Shown in pieces: positions 39,821 to 46,063 of a stretch of DNA of 64,000 nt. The notes under the pieces are model-generated. The model was not told where the DNA came from and searched no databases. It saw only the letters and a program-made list of their open reading frames with translations. The position numbers and the translations under genes are program-made. The DNA is from a virus, in the IMG/VR virus record IMGVR_UViG_3300017917_001274, positions 1 through 64,000 of that record. One strand, written 5' to 3'. How positions within the stretch are numbered: the stretch's first letter is position 1; every line of letters starts with the position of its first letter.

Positions 39821-39948
39821 TGATTAAGATCATTATTGCATTCGTAGCAGGGATGTTTGTGGCAACTGTAGGCATCTCTGGGGTGGCTAACGCAGTAGAC
39901 AAGGCCGTTGGTAAAACTCAAGAGGTTATGAAGGAAACTGTTAAATGA
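39820..39948 (+). CDS. Small single-TM protein (42 aa)
   Basis: 42 aa: helix MIKIIIAFVAGMFVATVGIS and a charged tail. Start overlaps the previous stop (TAATG). N-terminal half duplicated from or to 39674-39820. Confidence 0.55.
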   Translation: MIKIIIAFVAGMFVATVGISGVANAVDKAVGKTQEVMKETVK

Positions 39949-40088
39949 GCTACTTTAAATTATACGAAGATCCTATGTATGATGAAGACGGTCAGCTTGT
40001 TGACGAGGACTCTGATGAAGGTGATTGGGAAGATGATATTCCTGTACACACAGACGAACTCAGCCCTTACATCACGGTGAATTCATGA
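39945..40088 (+). CDS. Very acidic small protein (47 aa)
   Basis: 47 aa, 17 Asp/Glu (MSYFKLYEDPMYDEDGQLVD then EDSDEGDWEDD). ATGA overlap at both ends. Strong acidity would suit DNA mimicry, an idea without direct support. Confidence 0.5.
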   Translation: MSYFKLYEDPMYDEDGQLVDEDSDEGDWEDDIPVHTDELSPYITVNS

Positions 40089-40378
40089 GCAGACTTGAAT
40101 ACTATTCACGCCCATGGGTCGCGTTTGATGCAGAGAACAAAGAGCACAGACGTTATTACGCAGAGTTCCTGAAGTTCAACACCTGGGGTCGTTGTCCAGT
40201 GCGTTTCATAGTCACAGACGAACACGCAGACAACCTGCCCACGATGATCCGCAACAAACTCTGCGAATACTACGTGGCACAGGAGTTCAAGGGCGAGAAG
40301 CTGGAAAAGAGAGGCCCTAAGCATCGTAAGGTTATTGGGTTGACAAATGGCGGGCACGGTGTTATAATAGAATCATAG
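40085..40378 (+). CDS. Conserved early protein (97 aa)
   Basis: 97 aa, aromatic: RPWVAFDAENKEHRRYYAEFL, GRCPVRFIV, MIRNKLCEYYVAQEF. I recall relatives in other phages, with no function. Last codons contain the promoter of the next gene. Confidence 0.6.
   Translation: MSRLEYYSRPWVAFDAENKEHRRYYAEFLKFNTWGRCPVRFIVTDEHADNLPTMIRNKLCEYYVAQEFKGEKLEKRGPKHRKVIGLTNGGHGVIIES
40340..40368 (+). promoter_or_regulatory. Early promoter inside coding end
   Basis: TTGACA, 17 bp, TATAAT in the 3' end of 40085-40378. Confidence 0.82.
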
Positions 40379-40398
40379 TAACTGATAAGGAGCGAACC

Positions 40399-40746
40399 AT
40401 GTCAAATTTCGAAACGATCAAAGTCCAGATGGCCCACGTCAAAGCCATGGACGCAGCACAGAAGGCCGCTCAGGCATTCGCAGACAAACACTTCGGCGGC
40501 CGAGACGGGGGTGCCTGTGGCTTTGCTTGGGTCACGGTCAATGAAGTCCGCAGCAACTCTAAGATGGGCAAGGCCCTTGCAGAAGTGGGATTCCGTCCAG
40601 GTTATCCACGTGGTCTGCAACTGTGGAATCGCTGGTGGAACGGTCAATCCGTAGATGCTGCTGAGCATGGGGCAACTGCCTATGCGATGGTCATGAAGGA
40701 AGAGTTGGGTCTCGAAACTATCTATTCGGGATCACGGTTAGATTAA
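40399..40746 (+). CDS. Conserved early protein (115 aa)
   Basis: 115 aa. AFADKHFGGRDGGACGFAWVTV and GLQLWNRWWNGQSVDAAEHGA are strongly patterned blocks I recall from other phages. Mixed alpha/beta, no function assigned. AAGGAGCGAAC site; ends at a strong terminator. Confidence 0.65.
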   Translation: MSNFETIKVQMAHVKAMDAAQKAAQAFADKHFGGRDGGACGFAWVTVNEVRSNSKMGKALAEVGFRPGYPRGLQLWNRWWNGQSVDAAEHGATAYAMVMKEELGLETIYSGSRLD

Positions 40747-40761
40747 GGCGATGCTTGTTTT

Positions 40762-40790
40762 GACCCTACGATTTGTAGGGTCTTTTTTTT
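40762..40790 (+). terminator. Rho-independent terminator
   Basis: GACCCTAC/GTAGGGTC stem, TTTTTTTT. Only 2 bp before the next -35 box. Confidence 0.92.
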
Positions 40791-40792
40791 GG

Positions 40793-40821
40793 TTGACAGA
40801 TTGGTAAAAGTATGTTATTAT
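40793..40821 (+). promoter_or_regulatory. Early promoter
   Basis: TTGACA, 17 bp, TATTAT. Confidence 0.78.
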
Positions 40822-40847
40822 ATACACATACTAAGAAGGAGCGAAAA

Positions 40848-41114
40848 ATGATAGATCAATTATACCAACAGACTGAAAAAGAAGCAACCGTGGCAGCCCT
40901 AAAGGGTCCTCAGTTTGTGCGTAACCGCCATGGTTCATTGTATGATCGTGGCAGTGCCGATTCATACTACCGCCGTCCTCCACAGCCACACTACGGTGGT
41001 GTAGGTGGTGACTCAGGTGATCGTGTCCATGTGCAGGACGCAGAGTCAGTAAAGGAATACATGGCTGGCTATAACTATAACGAAGCCACTGGCTGTTTCA
41101 AGGACTACGATTAA
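40848..41114 (+). CDS. Small Tyr/Gly-rich early protein (88 aa)
   Basis: 88 aa, starting MIDQLYQQTEKEATVAALKG. A disordered Tyr/Pro/Gly/Arg centre (SYYRRPPQPHYGGVGGDSGD) and an acidic end. AAGGAGCGAAA decides the start. Function unknown. Confidence 0.58.
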   Translation: MIDQLYQQTEKEATVAALKGPQFVRNRHGSLYDRGSADSYYRRPPQPHYGGVGGDSGDRVHVQDAESVKEYMAGYNYNEATGCFKDYD

Positions 41115-41446
41115 TGGAAGCAGTGCGTGAGGTCACTGATTGGGACACACCCAATCATACCTACTTGCTGGACGGCACAACTCTGATTGCCTATATCAAG
41201 CAGGGCGACACAGAGCCTTTCTACTTTAAGAAAGGTATCAAGAACTTTGATAAGCGTGGCCGTAAGTTTGTGCCAGCCGATGCGAGCCTCTTTGATTCCC
41301 ACGTGAATACAGTTGAGAATGCACTGCAGATGATCCAGGGATCCAAGGGTGCCGTTTATTATGTAGATCCTGTAGAGAAGACCTGCACTTGCCCTGGTTA
41401 CACATTCAGGGGCAAATGTAAGCACACGGAGGGATTATATGCCTAA
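41114..41446 (+). CDS. SWIM zinc-finger protein (110 aa)
   Basis: 110 aa. The C-terminal SWIM-type finger CTCPGYTFRGKCKH (C-x-C-x8-C-x-H) is preceded by VENALQMIQGSKGAVYYVDP. SWIM fingers bind DNA or proteins. The remaining N-terminal part is beta-rich. Start overlaps the previous stop. Confidence 0.78.
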   Translation: MEAVREVTDWDTPNHTYLLDGTTLIAYIKQGDTEPFYFKKGIKNFDKRGRKFVPADASLFDSHVNTVENALQMIQGSKGAVYYVDPVEKTCTCPGYTFRGKCKHTEGLYA

Positions 41447-41675
41447 GTATGTGTTTGAAGTCTATCGCAGAAGTATAGTCTGTGAAACCTACTTCATAGA
41501 GGCTGATTCTGAAGAGGAAGCACTGGAGATGGCCAACGATGGGGACACACCCGATCCGCAGATAGACTTCCTCGATTGGTATGACGATACCTACACTGTA
41601 GAGGGTAAAGAGTGCATTGACCCTTTGTATAAGATGGTTAAAGGCTACAAATCGGTTGACAAATTGGATGTTTGA
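41439..41675 (+). CDS. Small early protein (78 aa)
   Basis: 78 aa, MPKYVFEVYRRSIVCETYF then EADSEEEALEMANDG: a beta-hairpin and acidic helix of the type seen in many short phage proteins (DpnD/PcfM-like layout). Its last codons contain the promoter of the next gene. Confidence 0.6.
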   Translation: MPKYVFEVYRRSIVCETYFIEADSEEEALEMANDGDTPDPQIDFLDWYDDTYTVEGKECIDPLYKMVKGYKSVDKLDV

Positions 41676-41684
41676 CTGTATAAT
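41656..41684 (+). promoter_or_regulatory. Early promoter inside coding end
   Basis: TTGACA, 17 bp, TATAAT. Confidence 0.83.
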
Positions 41685-41710
41685 ATACACATAACTTAGA
41701 GGAGCGACTT

Positions 41711-42298
41711 ATGCCAAATTGGTGTTCAAACTTTGTAGCAATCACAGGTCCCAAGGCTCGCATTGCTGAGCTCAAGGATGCTTATGATCGTGGTGAGTTC
41801 TGTGAGTCTGTTATCCCAGTTCCCCAACCACTCAAAGACGCTGTTGCTGATGGAAGCGTCGATGAAGAGCTCGTCAAAGAGTTTGGCTACGCTAACTGGT
41901 ATGACTTTTGTGTGAACCGTTGGGGAACCAAATGGGATTTTGGTGGTGACGGTGGCGCAGACTTAGATGACAACGGTGAGTGCCTAACAATATCATTTGA
42001 CTCAGCGTGGGCTCCTCCTGTGGGCGTCTATGAAGAGTTAGATCTTGAAGGACTCAAGATCGAAGCCTGCTACTATGAACCAGGGTGCGGATTCTGCGGT
42101 ATGTATACCTCTGAGTCAGGCGATGACTGCTATGATATTTCAAACATGTCAGCAGATCAAGTAGCAAACATGATTCCACAGGAGTTAGATGACTGCATGG
42201 GCATCACAGAAACTATGCGTGAATACGAAGAGCCAGAAGAGTTATCAGAATGGCTCAAGGATGGTATTGAGGCTCGTAAAGAGCAGGGAGTGGCCTAA
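41711..42298 (+). CDS. Api92-like protein (DUF1281 type)
   Basis: 195 aa. MPNWCSNFVAITGPKARIAELKD is the characteristic opening of the Api92/DUF1281 family of phage and plasmid proteins, with a ferredoxin-like fold. The later WGTKWDFGGDGG and SFDSAWAPPVGVYEEL blocks also fit. Function unknown. GAGGAGCGACT site. Confidence 0.8.
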   Translation: MPNWCSNFVAITGPKARIAELKDAYDRGEFCESVIPVPQPLKDAVADGSVDEELVKEFGYANWYDFCVNRWGTKWDFGGDGGADLDDNGECLTISFDSAWAPPVGVYEELDLEGLKIEACYYEPGCGFCGMYTSESGDDCYDISNMSADQVANMIPQELDDCMGITETMREYEEPEELSEWLKDGIEARKEQGVA

Positions 42299-42591
42299 TG
42301 GCCTTCTTAGCCAAGCTCAATCGCAACTACAAGGGCTATGGACACTTCACGCACCGCGTGGAGTTCTATGGCTACGGTGACGCAAACAGGAAGCATGTGC
42401 AACAGCAGTGGATTAAGCTACGCAACTATCTGTGGAACCGTTTTGGACCCAGTGCCGAACAAGAGCTTGCTCGTCCGGACAACTTTGACGGAGTTCAGCC
42501 AAAATGGGCCTGGGACGGCGAAAAGAGCAGTATATACTTGCGTGATGAAGCATTGGTAGAGTTCCTATTACAGCAGGAGAAGTATGTATGA
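42298..42591 (+). CDS. Early protein (97 aa)
   Basis: 97 aa, aromatic and basic N-terminally (LNRNYKGYGHFTHRVEFYGYG), then WIKLRNYLWNRFGPSAEQEL. Start overlaps the previous stop by 1 base. No family recognised. Confidence 0.58.
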   Translation: MAFLAKLNRNYKGYGHFTHRVEFYGYGDANRKHVQQQWIKLRNYLWNRFGPSAEQELARPDNFDGVQPKWAWDGEKSSIYLRDEALVEFLLQQEKYV

Positions 42592-42767
42592 GAGAATACA
42601 AATACATGTTCACTGTGATCTGCAAGGGTGCAGGTCGAGCGGACGAGGGCCGAGTCGAAACCATGATCGATTTGGCCATGCAGGATCTGGTCTATGATGA
42701 CGAGTTTATCGCAGCATTAGACGAGAAGGAGGCTGTAACCATTCAGGTGTCTCGTTTGGGCATCTAA
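42588..42767 (+). CDS. Small early protein (59 aa)
   Basis: 59 aa: MREYKYMFTVICKGAGRADE then an acidic helix and VTIQVSRLGI. ATGA-type overlap with the previous gene. Confidence 0.55.
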   Translation: MREYKYMFTVICKGAGRADEGRVETMIDLAMQDLVYDDEFIAALDEKEAVTIQVSRLGI

Positions 42768-42771
42768 ATGG

Positions 42772-42800
42772 TTGCAGTTTTGAGCAATCGAGTGTATAAT
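42772..42800 (+). promoter_or_regulatory. Early promoter
   Basis: TTGCAG, 17 bp, TATAAT. Weaker -35 than its siblings. Confidence 0.65.
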
Positions 42801-42849
42801 TAATACTCGAGCAGTAACAACGTTAACACACACAGAAAGAGGTAACAAA

Positions 42850-43149
42850 ATGGCAACAAACAAAAAGTTCGCAGTAGCAGGTGTAAGTACTTTAAACGGT
42901 AAGACCAAGATCCGTTTCGCTAACGACGTTATGCGTATCAAGATCCTGGCCAAGAACGGACACACGGGTGTAGAACTGATTGATTTACCCCATGAGATGA
43001 CCAAAGCTGAAATCGCGCAGCATCTCGTTGAAATTGGATTTGGCAAGGGCAACTCCGCTATCGAAGCTGCCATTGCGTACACTATCAAGAAGAATCCGGC
43101 TGGGAAGCCCGAGAAAACAGCAGCCGTCAAGGCCGCAGTCGCAGCTTAA
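42850..43149 (+). CDS. Conserved basic early protein (99 aa)
   Basis: 99 aa, basic, starting MATNKKFAVAGVSTLNGKTK; RFANDVMRIKILAKNGHTGVELIDLPHEMTKAEI, and a Lys/Ala-rich tail (KAAVAA). I recall homologues across many phages. The shape fits a small DNA-binding protein. Its ribosome-binding site AAAGAGGTAACAAA lacks the GGAGCGAA motif. Its stop codon lies inside the stem of the anti-ribosome-binding-site hairpin. Confidence 0.68.
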   Translation: MATNKKFAVAGVSTLNGKTKIRFANDVMRIKILAKNGHTGVELIDLPHEMTKAEIAQHLVEIGFGKGNSAIEAAIAYTIKKNPAGKPEKTAAVKAAVAA

Positions 43150-43174
43150 CCGATTCGCTCCCGGTTCTAAGCTG
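43142..43174 (+). promoter_or_regulatory. 3'UTR anti-ribosome-binding-site hairpin, copy 2
   Basis: CAGCTTA-ACCG pairs with CGGT-(TC bulge)-TAAGCTG, an 11-bp stem that presents exactly ATTCGCTCC (43153-43161) in a 9-nt loop. The loop is fully complementary to GGAGCGAAT. The core CCGATTCGCTCCCGG (43150-43164) is identical to 36211-36225. A strong terminator follows 10 nt later. Confidence 0.7.
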
Positions 43175-43182
43175 TAGTTTGG

Positions 43183-43215
43183 GGGGTGTTGTGTAAAAAC
43201 AACACCTCTTTTTTT
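43183..43215 (+). terminator. Rho-independent terminator
   Basis: GGTGTTGT/ACAACACC stem, 6-nt loop, then TCTTTTTTT. Confidence 0.92.
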
Positions 43216-43217
43216 GG

Positions 43218-43246
43218 TTGACATTTTGGACAAACGGTGCTATACT
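43218..43246 (+). promoter_or_regulatory. Early promoter
   Basis: TTGACA, 17 bp beginning TTTTGGACAAA, TATACT with TGC extended -10. Confidence 0.85.
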
Positions 43247-43273
43247 GTTTGTAATTAAACAATAGGAGTGAAC

Positions 43274-43441
43274 ATGCTAACTAACAAACCTTTAACAGCT
43301 ACAGAAGCAACTGAGATGATTGCACAATTGGACGCTATTGCGGACAGACTATTTGCAGCTGGTTACAACACGTTAGGCAACAACACACAGGAAATTGTGT
43401 ATTGTATGGAAGCTAATTTAGCAGAGCAACTGGAAGGTTGA
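43274..43441 (+). CDS. Small early protein (55 aa)
   Basis: 55 aa helical: MLTNKPLTATEATEMIAQLD, then DRLFAAGYNTLG. AGGAGTGAAC site (variant of the shared motif). Stop codon overlaps the next -35 box. Confidence 0.58.
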   Translation: MLTNKPLTATEATEMIAQLDAIADRLFAAGYNTLGNNTQEIVYCMEANLAEQLEG

Positions 43442-43466
43442 CTTTTGGCGTGTTTGGCAGTATAAT
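43438..43466 (+). promoter_or_regulatory. Early promoter overlapping a stop codon
   Basis: TTGACT, 17 bp, TATAAT. Confidence 0.8.
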
Positions 43467-43497
43467 ATACACATATAGTTAAACAAAGGAGCGAGCA

Positions 43498-43767
43498 ATG
43501 ACCTATACCACAACTATCAATCTCAACCGTTTCGTAGAGCAACACAACTCTTGGGAAGCCCTGTTCAAACAGCCTCCACTACGCATTGGACGTGATAACC
43601 AAAAGATCGCCAATGCCATTGATTCAGCACTGAGCCCAGAGAACCTAACCTGCGACGGTGAATTATCCAGCAGTGCGGTGCGCCAACGCTGGGATCACCT
43701 AACAGCGGCAGCCAGGGAGTTACAGCAGTTGGATCCCACAGTGACCTTTTACGAATACGCAGAGTAA
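43498..43767 (+). CDS. Small early protein (89 aa)
   Basis: 89 aa, soluble, helical: NRFVEQHNSWEALFKQPPLR, DNQKIANAIDSAL. AAGGAGCGAGC site. No family recognised. Confidence 0.58.
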   Translation: MTYTTTINLNRFVEQHNSWEALFKQPPLRIGRDNQKIANAIDSALSPENLTCDGELSSSAVRQRWDHLTAAARELQQLDPTVTFYEYAE

Positions 43768-43775
43768 ATATCTAT

Positions 43776-44150
43776 ATGGAAACAATAATTCTCACTGTGG
43801 CAGCGTTTGTGTTAGGCTGGATCCTGAGTGCCTTCGTGACCACGGTCCGACAGGCACAGGCCTTTAAGCAGATCCTCAATGATCTGGGCGTAACCACTGA
43901 GCAACTGCTCAAACTCCGGGATCGCATTGATCAAGAGGACGAACCCCAGGATCTGCCACGTGAAACCGTAGTAGAAGTCACCCTGGAACAGCACAATGAT
44001 GTAATCTATGCGTATCGTAAGAGTGACAGCCAGTTCTTGGGCCAGGGCACAGATCGCGAAGCTCTGATCCAGCATCTAAACCACACATTTGCTCGTGGTG
44101 CTCGCATAATCATCCGTGAACAGGACGGCGCAGACTTGGTAAAACCTTAG
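43776..44150 (+). CDS. Membrane-anchored coiled-coil early protein (124 aa)
   Basis: 124 aa: an N-terminal membrane helix (METIILTVAAFVLGWILSAF), a helical segment (QILNDLGVTTEQLLKLRDRI) and a C-terminal alpha/beta part (VVEVTLEQHNDVIYAYRK). The soluble part faces the cytoplasm if the N-terminus is periplasmic. Function unknown. Confidence 0.58.
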   Translation: METIILTVAAFVLGWILSAFVTTVRQAQAFKQILNDLGVTTEQLLKLRDRIDQEDEPQDLPRETVVEVTLEQHNDVIYAYRKSDSQFLGQGTDREALIQHLNHTFARGARIIIREQDGADLVKP

Positions 44151-44172
44151 CAGCAGTAGGGTTATTTGCTAC

Positions 44173-44201
44173 TTGACAAATTGGGCTCCCTGTGTTATAC
44201 T
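44173..44201 (+). promoter_or_regulatory. Early promoter
   Basis: TTGACA, 17 bp, TATACT. Confidence 0.82.
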
Positions 44202-44228
44202 GTTTTTAAGTTAACAAAAGGAGCGAAT

Positions 44229-44363
44229 ATGCAAAGTTATAAAGTAACATTTACAGTGTATGTAGAAGCAGAAGATGCGGAGCAAGCACAGGAGCAAGCC
44301 GTAGAGTTTGCCTCCGAAGAAGATTTAACATTTATCGCTGATATTAACACAGAGATTGTGTAA
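44229..44363 (+). CDS. Small acidic early protein (44 aa)
   Basis: 44 aa: MQSYKVTFTVYVEAEDAEQA, then an acidic helix and TFIADINTEIV. One beta-alpha-beta unit. Its GGAGCGAATATG is the only full 9-nt match to the anti-element loop. Confidence 0.58.
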   Translation: MQSYKVTFTVYVEAEDAEQAQEQAVEFASEEDLTFIADINTEIV

Positions 44364-44367
44364 TGTC

Positions 44368-44399
44368 AATAGCCCTACAACACGTAGGGCTATTATTTT
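44368..44399 (+). terminator. Rho-independent terminator
   Basis: AATAGCCCTAC/GTAGGGCTATT 11-bp stem, then ATTTT. The next -35 box is 2 bp away. Confidence 0.88.
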
Positions 44400-44401
44400 G
44401 G

Positions 44402-44430
44402 TTGACATTTTGGACAAGTTATGTTACAAT
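44402..44430 (+). promoter_or_regulatory. Early promoter (leaderless start)
   Basis: TTGACA, 17 bp beginning TTTTGGACAAG, TACAAT; ATG at 44437 is 6 nt after the -10 box. Confidence 0.8.
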
Positions 44431-44436
44431 ATGAAC

Positions 44437-44658
44437 ATGAACTTAGCAAACATAGCCAAACATTTAGCATTGATCAGTACCCTCGCTGGAGCAGGTGCAA
44501 CAGCATTAGCTTGGGATCCCCTGAACATAGTATTACTGAACGTAGGATCAGTATTATATCTATACTGGAGTTACACAGTTAGAGACTGGAACCTCGTAGC
44601 AGTGAATTCAGGCTTATTGACAATCTACGCAATTGGTGCTATAATTAGATTATCATAA
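44437..44658 (+). CDS. Two- or three-TM small membrane protein (73 aa)
   Basis: 73 aa starting MNLANIAKHLALISTLAGAG, mostly hydrophobic (LNIVLLNVGSVLYLYWSYTV, AVNSGLLTIYAIGAIIRLS). ATG 44437 is preferred to 44431, which overlaps the expected transcription start. No ribosome-binding site. Confidence 0.58.
   Translation: MNLANIAKHLALISTLAGAGATALAWDPLNIVLLNVGSVLYLYWSYTVRDWNLVAVNSGLLTIYAIGAIIRLS
44617..44645 (+). promoter_or_regulatory. Early promoter inside coding end
   Basis: TTGACA, 17 bp, TATAAT with TGC extended -10, in the 3' end of 44437-44658. Confidence 0.8.
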
Positions 44659-44674
44659 AGAAGGAGCGAAACAA

Positions 44675-44845
44675 ATGACTATACAGAGACTTGGAGCAGC
44701 ATACATCATCGGCGGCCTACTACTCACAATGGGTGCAGTGGGCGGCATGGAAACTCAACCTGAAGCTTCATTGCTGGCACAGTGCCTGGCAGCAGTGAGC
44801 GGACTTATACTAATGTACACAGGCACAAGACTAATTAAGGAATAA
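44675..44845 (+). CDS. Two-TM small membrane protein (56 aa)
   Basis: 56 aa: RLGAAYIIGGLLLTMGAVGG and LAQCLAAVSGLILMYTGTRL are two helices. AAGGAGCGAAAC site. Starts a coupled run of four small genes. Confidence 0.55.
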   Translation: MTIQRLGAAYIIGGLLLTMGAVGGMETQPEASLLAQCLAAVSGLILMYTGTRLIKE

Positions 44846-44846
44846 T

Positions 44847-45071
44847 ATGACATTGAAACAGAGAGCGTTATTGGATGTGGCCAAGATGTTTGGCCTTGGA
44901 GCAGGAGTAGGAGTTGCGGTAGCACTCAGCGGCATCTACATTGGACAGATCCCTACTATGATTGTAGTGGGCTTGATCAGTATAGGATACCTGTGCAAGG
45001 TCTGCTATGACATGCGAGTAAGCCAGCTACAGTTTGAAGCTGATCGTGTTGAACGAGCATTGAAGAAATGA
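44847..45071 (+). CDS. Two-TM small membrane protein (74 aa)
   Basis: 74 aa: LGAGVGVAVALSGIYIGQI and MIVVGLISIGYLCKVCYDM helices, then a basic/acidic helix. One base after the previous stop. Confidence 0.55.
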   Translation: MTLKQRALLDVAKMFGLGAGVGVAVALSGIYIGQIPTMIVVGLISIGYLCKVCYDMRVSQLQFEADRVERALKK

Positions 45072-45301
45072 TAACCATCACAGGGCTCACGCCCAAACAG
45101 AAGGCCCTGATCAGTGTGATGTGGGACTTGGACACCATGGACCGTGTGCGAGCATTCATCAGCACACTGCCCAGGAGGGATCAAGTAGATGCACAAGGGC
45201 TGCTTGAGATAGCCATATGGGAATCAATAGAACAACAGGAAGGATTGGAACAGTATGAACAGACTGCTAAAGATCTTATTAGTCACTGTAGCCGTAAGTA
45301 G
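45068..45301 (+). CDS. Small helical protein (77 aa)
   Basis: 77 aa, soluble: ITGLTPKQKALISVMWDLDT, VRAFISTLPRRDQVDAQGLL. ATGA overlap with the upstream gene; overlaps the lipoprotein gene by 47 bases. No family recognised. Confidence 0.55.
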   Translation: MITITGLTPKQKALISVMWDLDTMDRVRAFISTLPRRDQVDAQGLLEIAIWESIEQQEGLEQYEQTAKDLISHCSRK

Positions 45302-45497
45302 TACTGTATTAACTACGGGCTGTGCGCAGATACACGCAGAGTTAAAGCGTGATCGCAGAGATGCGCCCTGGGACCCAAAGCCGGGACAACAGTTGTTCTC
45401 ACAGATACCAGCCTGGGATGGTGCTGCCAATAGAGTCTGTGGGGGACACTTGACTGAAGAAGAGAGGCGGGCCACTGGGAAGAGCCCGAGGTGTTGA
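45255..45497 (+). CDS. Lipoprotein (80 aa)
   Basis: Signal peptide with lipobox MNRLLKILLVTVAVSSTVLTTGC (acylated Cys23), then a Pro/Trp-rich mature part (RRDAPWDPKPGQQLFSQIPA) with Cys near the end. Superinfection exclusion, adsorption block or o-spanin are all possible. Last gene of the early region. Confidence 0.65.
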   Translation: MNRLLKILLVTVAVSSTVLTTGCAQIHAELKRDRRDAPWDPKPGQQLFSQIPAWDGAANRVCGGHLTEEERRATGKSPRC

Positions 45498-45526
45498 GGG
45501 GTGACCGGTATAGTATGTTAGTGTAC

Positions 45527-45549
45527 ACTAACGTTTTTTAGCGTGGTAG
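45527..45549 (+). terminator. Palindromic Rho-independent terminator
   Basis: Perfect palindrome GTTAGTGTACACTAAC, G, then TTTTTT. Closes the early region. Confidence 0.8.
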
Positions 45550-45649
45550 TGGTCTAAAATCACCACCCAGAAAAGATAAGTACTCCACCCAAATTTTTTG
45601 CGCGGCTATTTTTTTACCCTGCAGGACCCTTTTGGGCTATATACACATT

Positions 45650-45862
45650 ATGGAATTACTGACTTTAATCATGGTAGCATTGTTGGGCTATCAAGTTACC
45701 ATGCCCGCAGTGGACAATGGCAGATACACTTTTAACATAGATCCCCGGGACAGTTCTGTGATCGTAATGAACACACAAACGGGCCAGATGTTTCGCTGCA
45801 CACAGGACTTTAAATGTTCCAACGGTCTTGATCTACACAATGCCATTGAACCAAAGAAATAA
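45650..45862 (+). CDS. Small secreted or membrane protein (70 aa)
   Basis: 70 aa: signal-like MELLTLIMVALLGYQV, then a beta-rich mature part with two Cys (FRCTQDFKCSNG). TATATA-like box 6-10 nt before the ATG; no Shine-Dalgarno. Confidence 0.55.
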   Translation: MELLTLIMVALLGYQVTMPAVDNGRYTFNIDPRDSSVIVMNTQTGQMFRCTQDFKCSNGLDLHNAIEPKK

Positions 45863-45865
45863 GCT

Positions 45866-46063
45866 ATGAAACTGTTCATCCTACAATTGCTCACTGCTGT
45901 AACTGCCACAGGATTTATCACGCTCACAGTCACTCACATGCACTATGATCCCTTCCACTTTGAGCTGTTATTATGGTTACAGCATTGGATCACAGCCATT
46001 CCCATAGCACTGATAACTGTTAGATATATTGCTCCATGGTATAAAAAGGTGTTTAAACTGTGA
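45866..46063 (+). CDS. DUF2798-like two-TM protein (65 aa)
   Basis: 65 aa: two membrane helices (MKLFILQLLTAVTATGFITL and WLQHWITAIPIALITVRY) ending in PWYKKVFKL. The pattern matches the DUF2798 family of small bacterial membrane proteins. Coupled to the DUF2061-like gene behind. Confidence 0.6.
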   Translation: MKLFILQLLTAVTATGFITLTVTHMHYDPFHFELLLWLQHWITAIPIALITVRYIAPWYKKVFKL

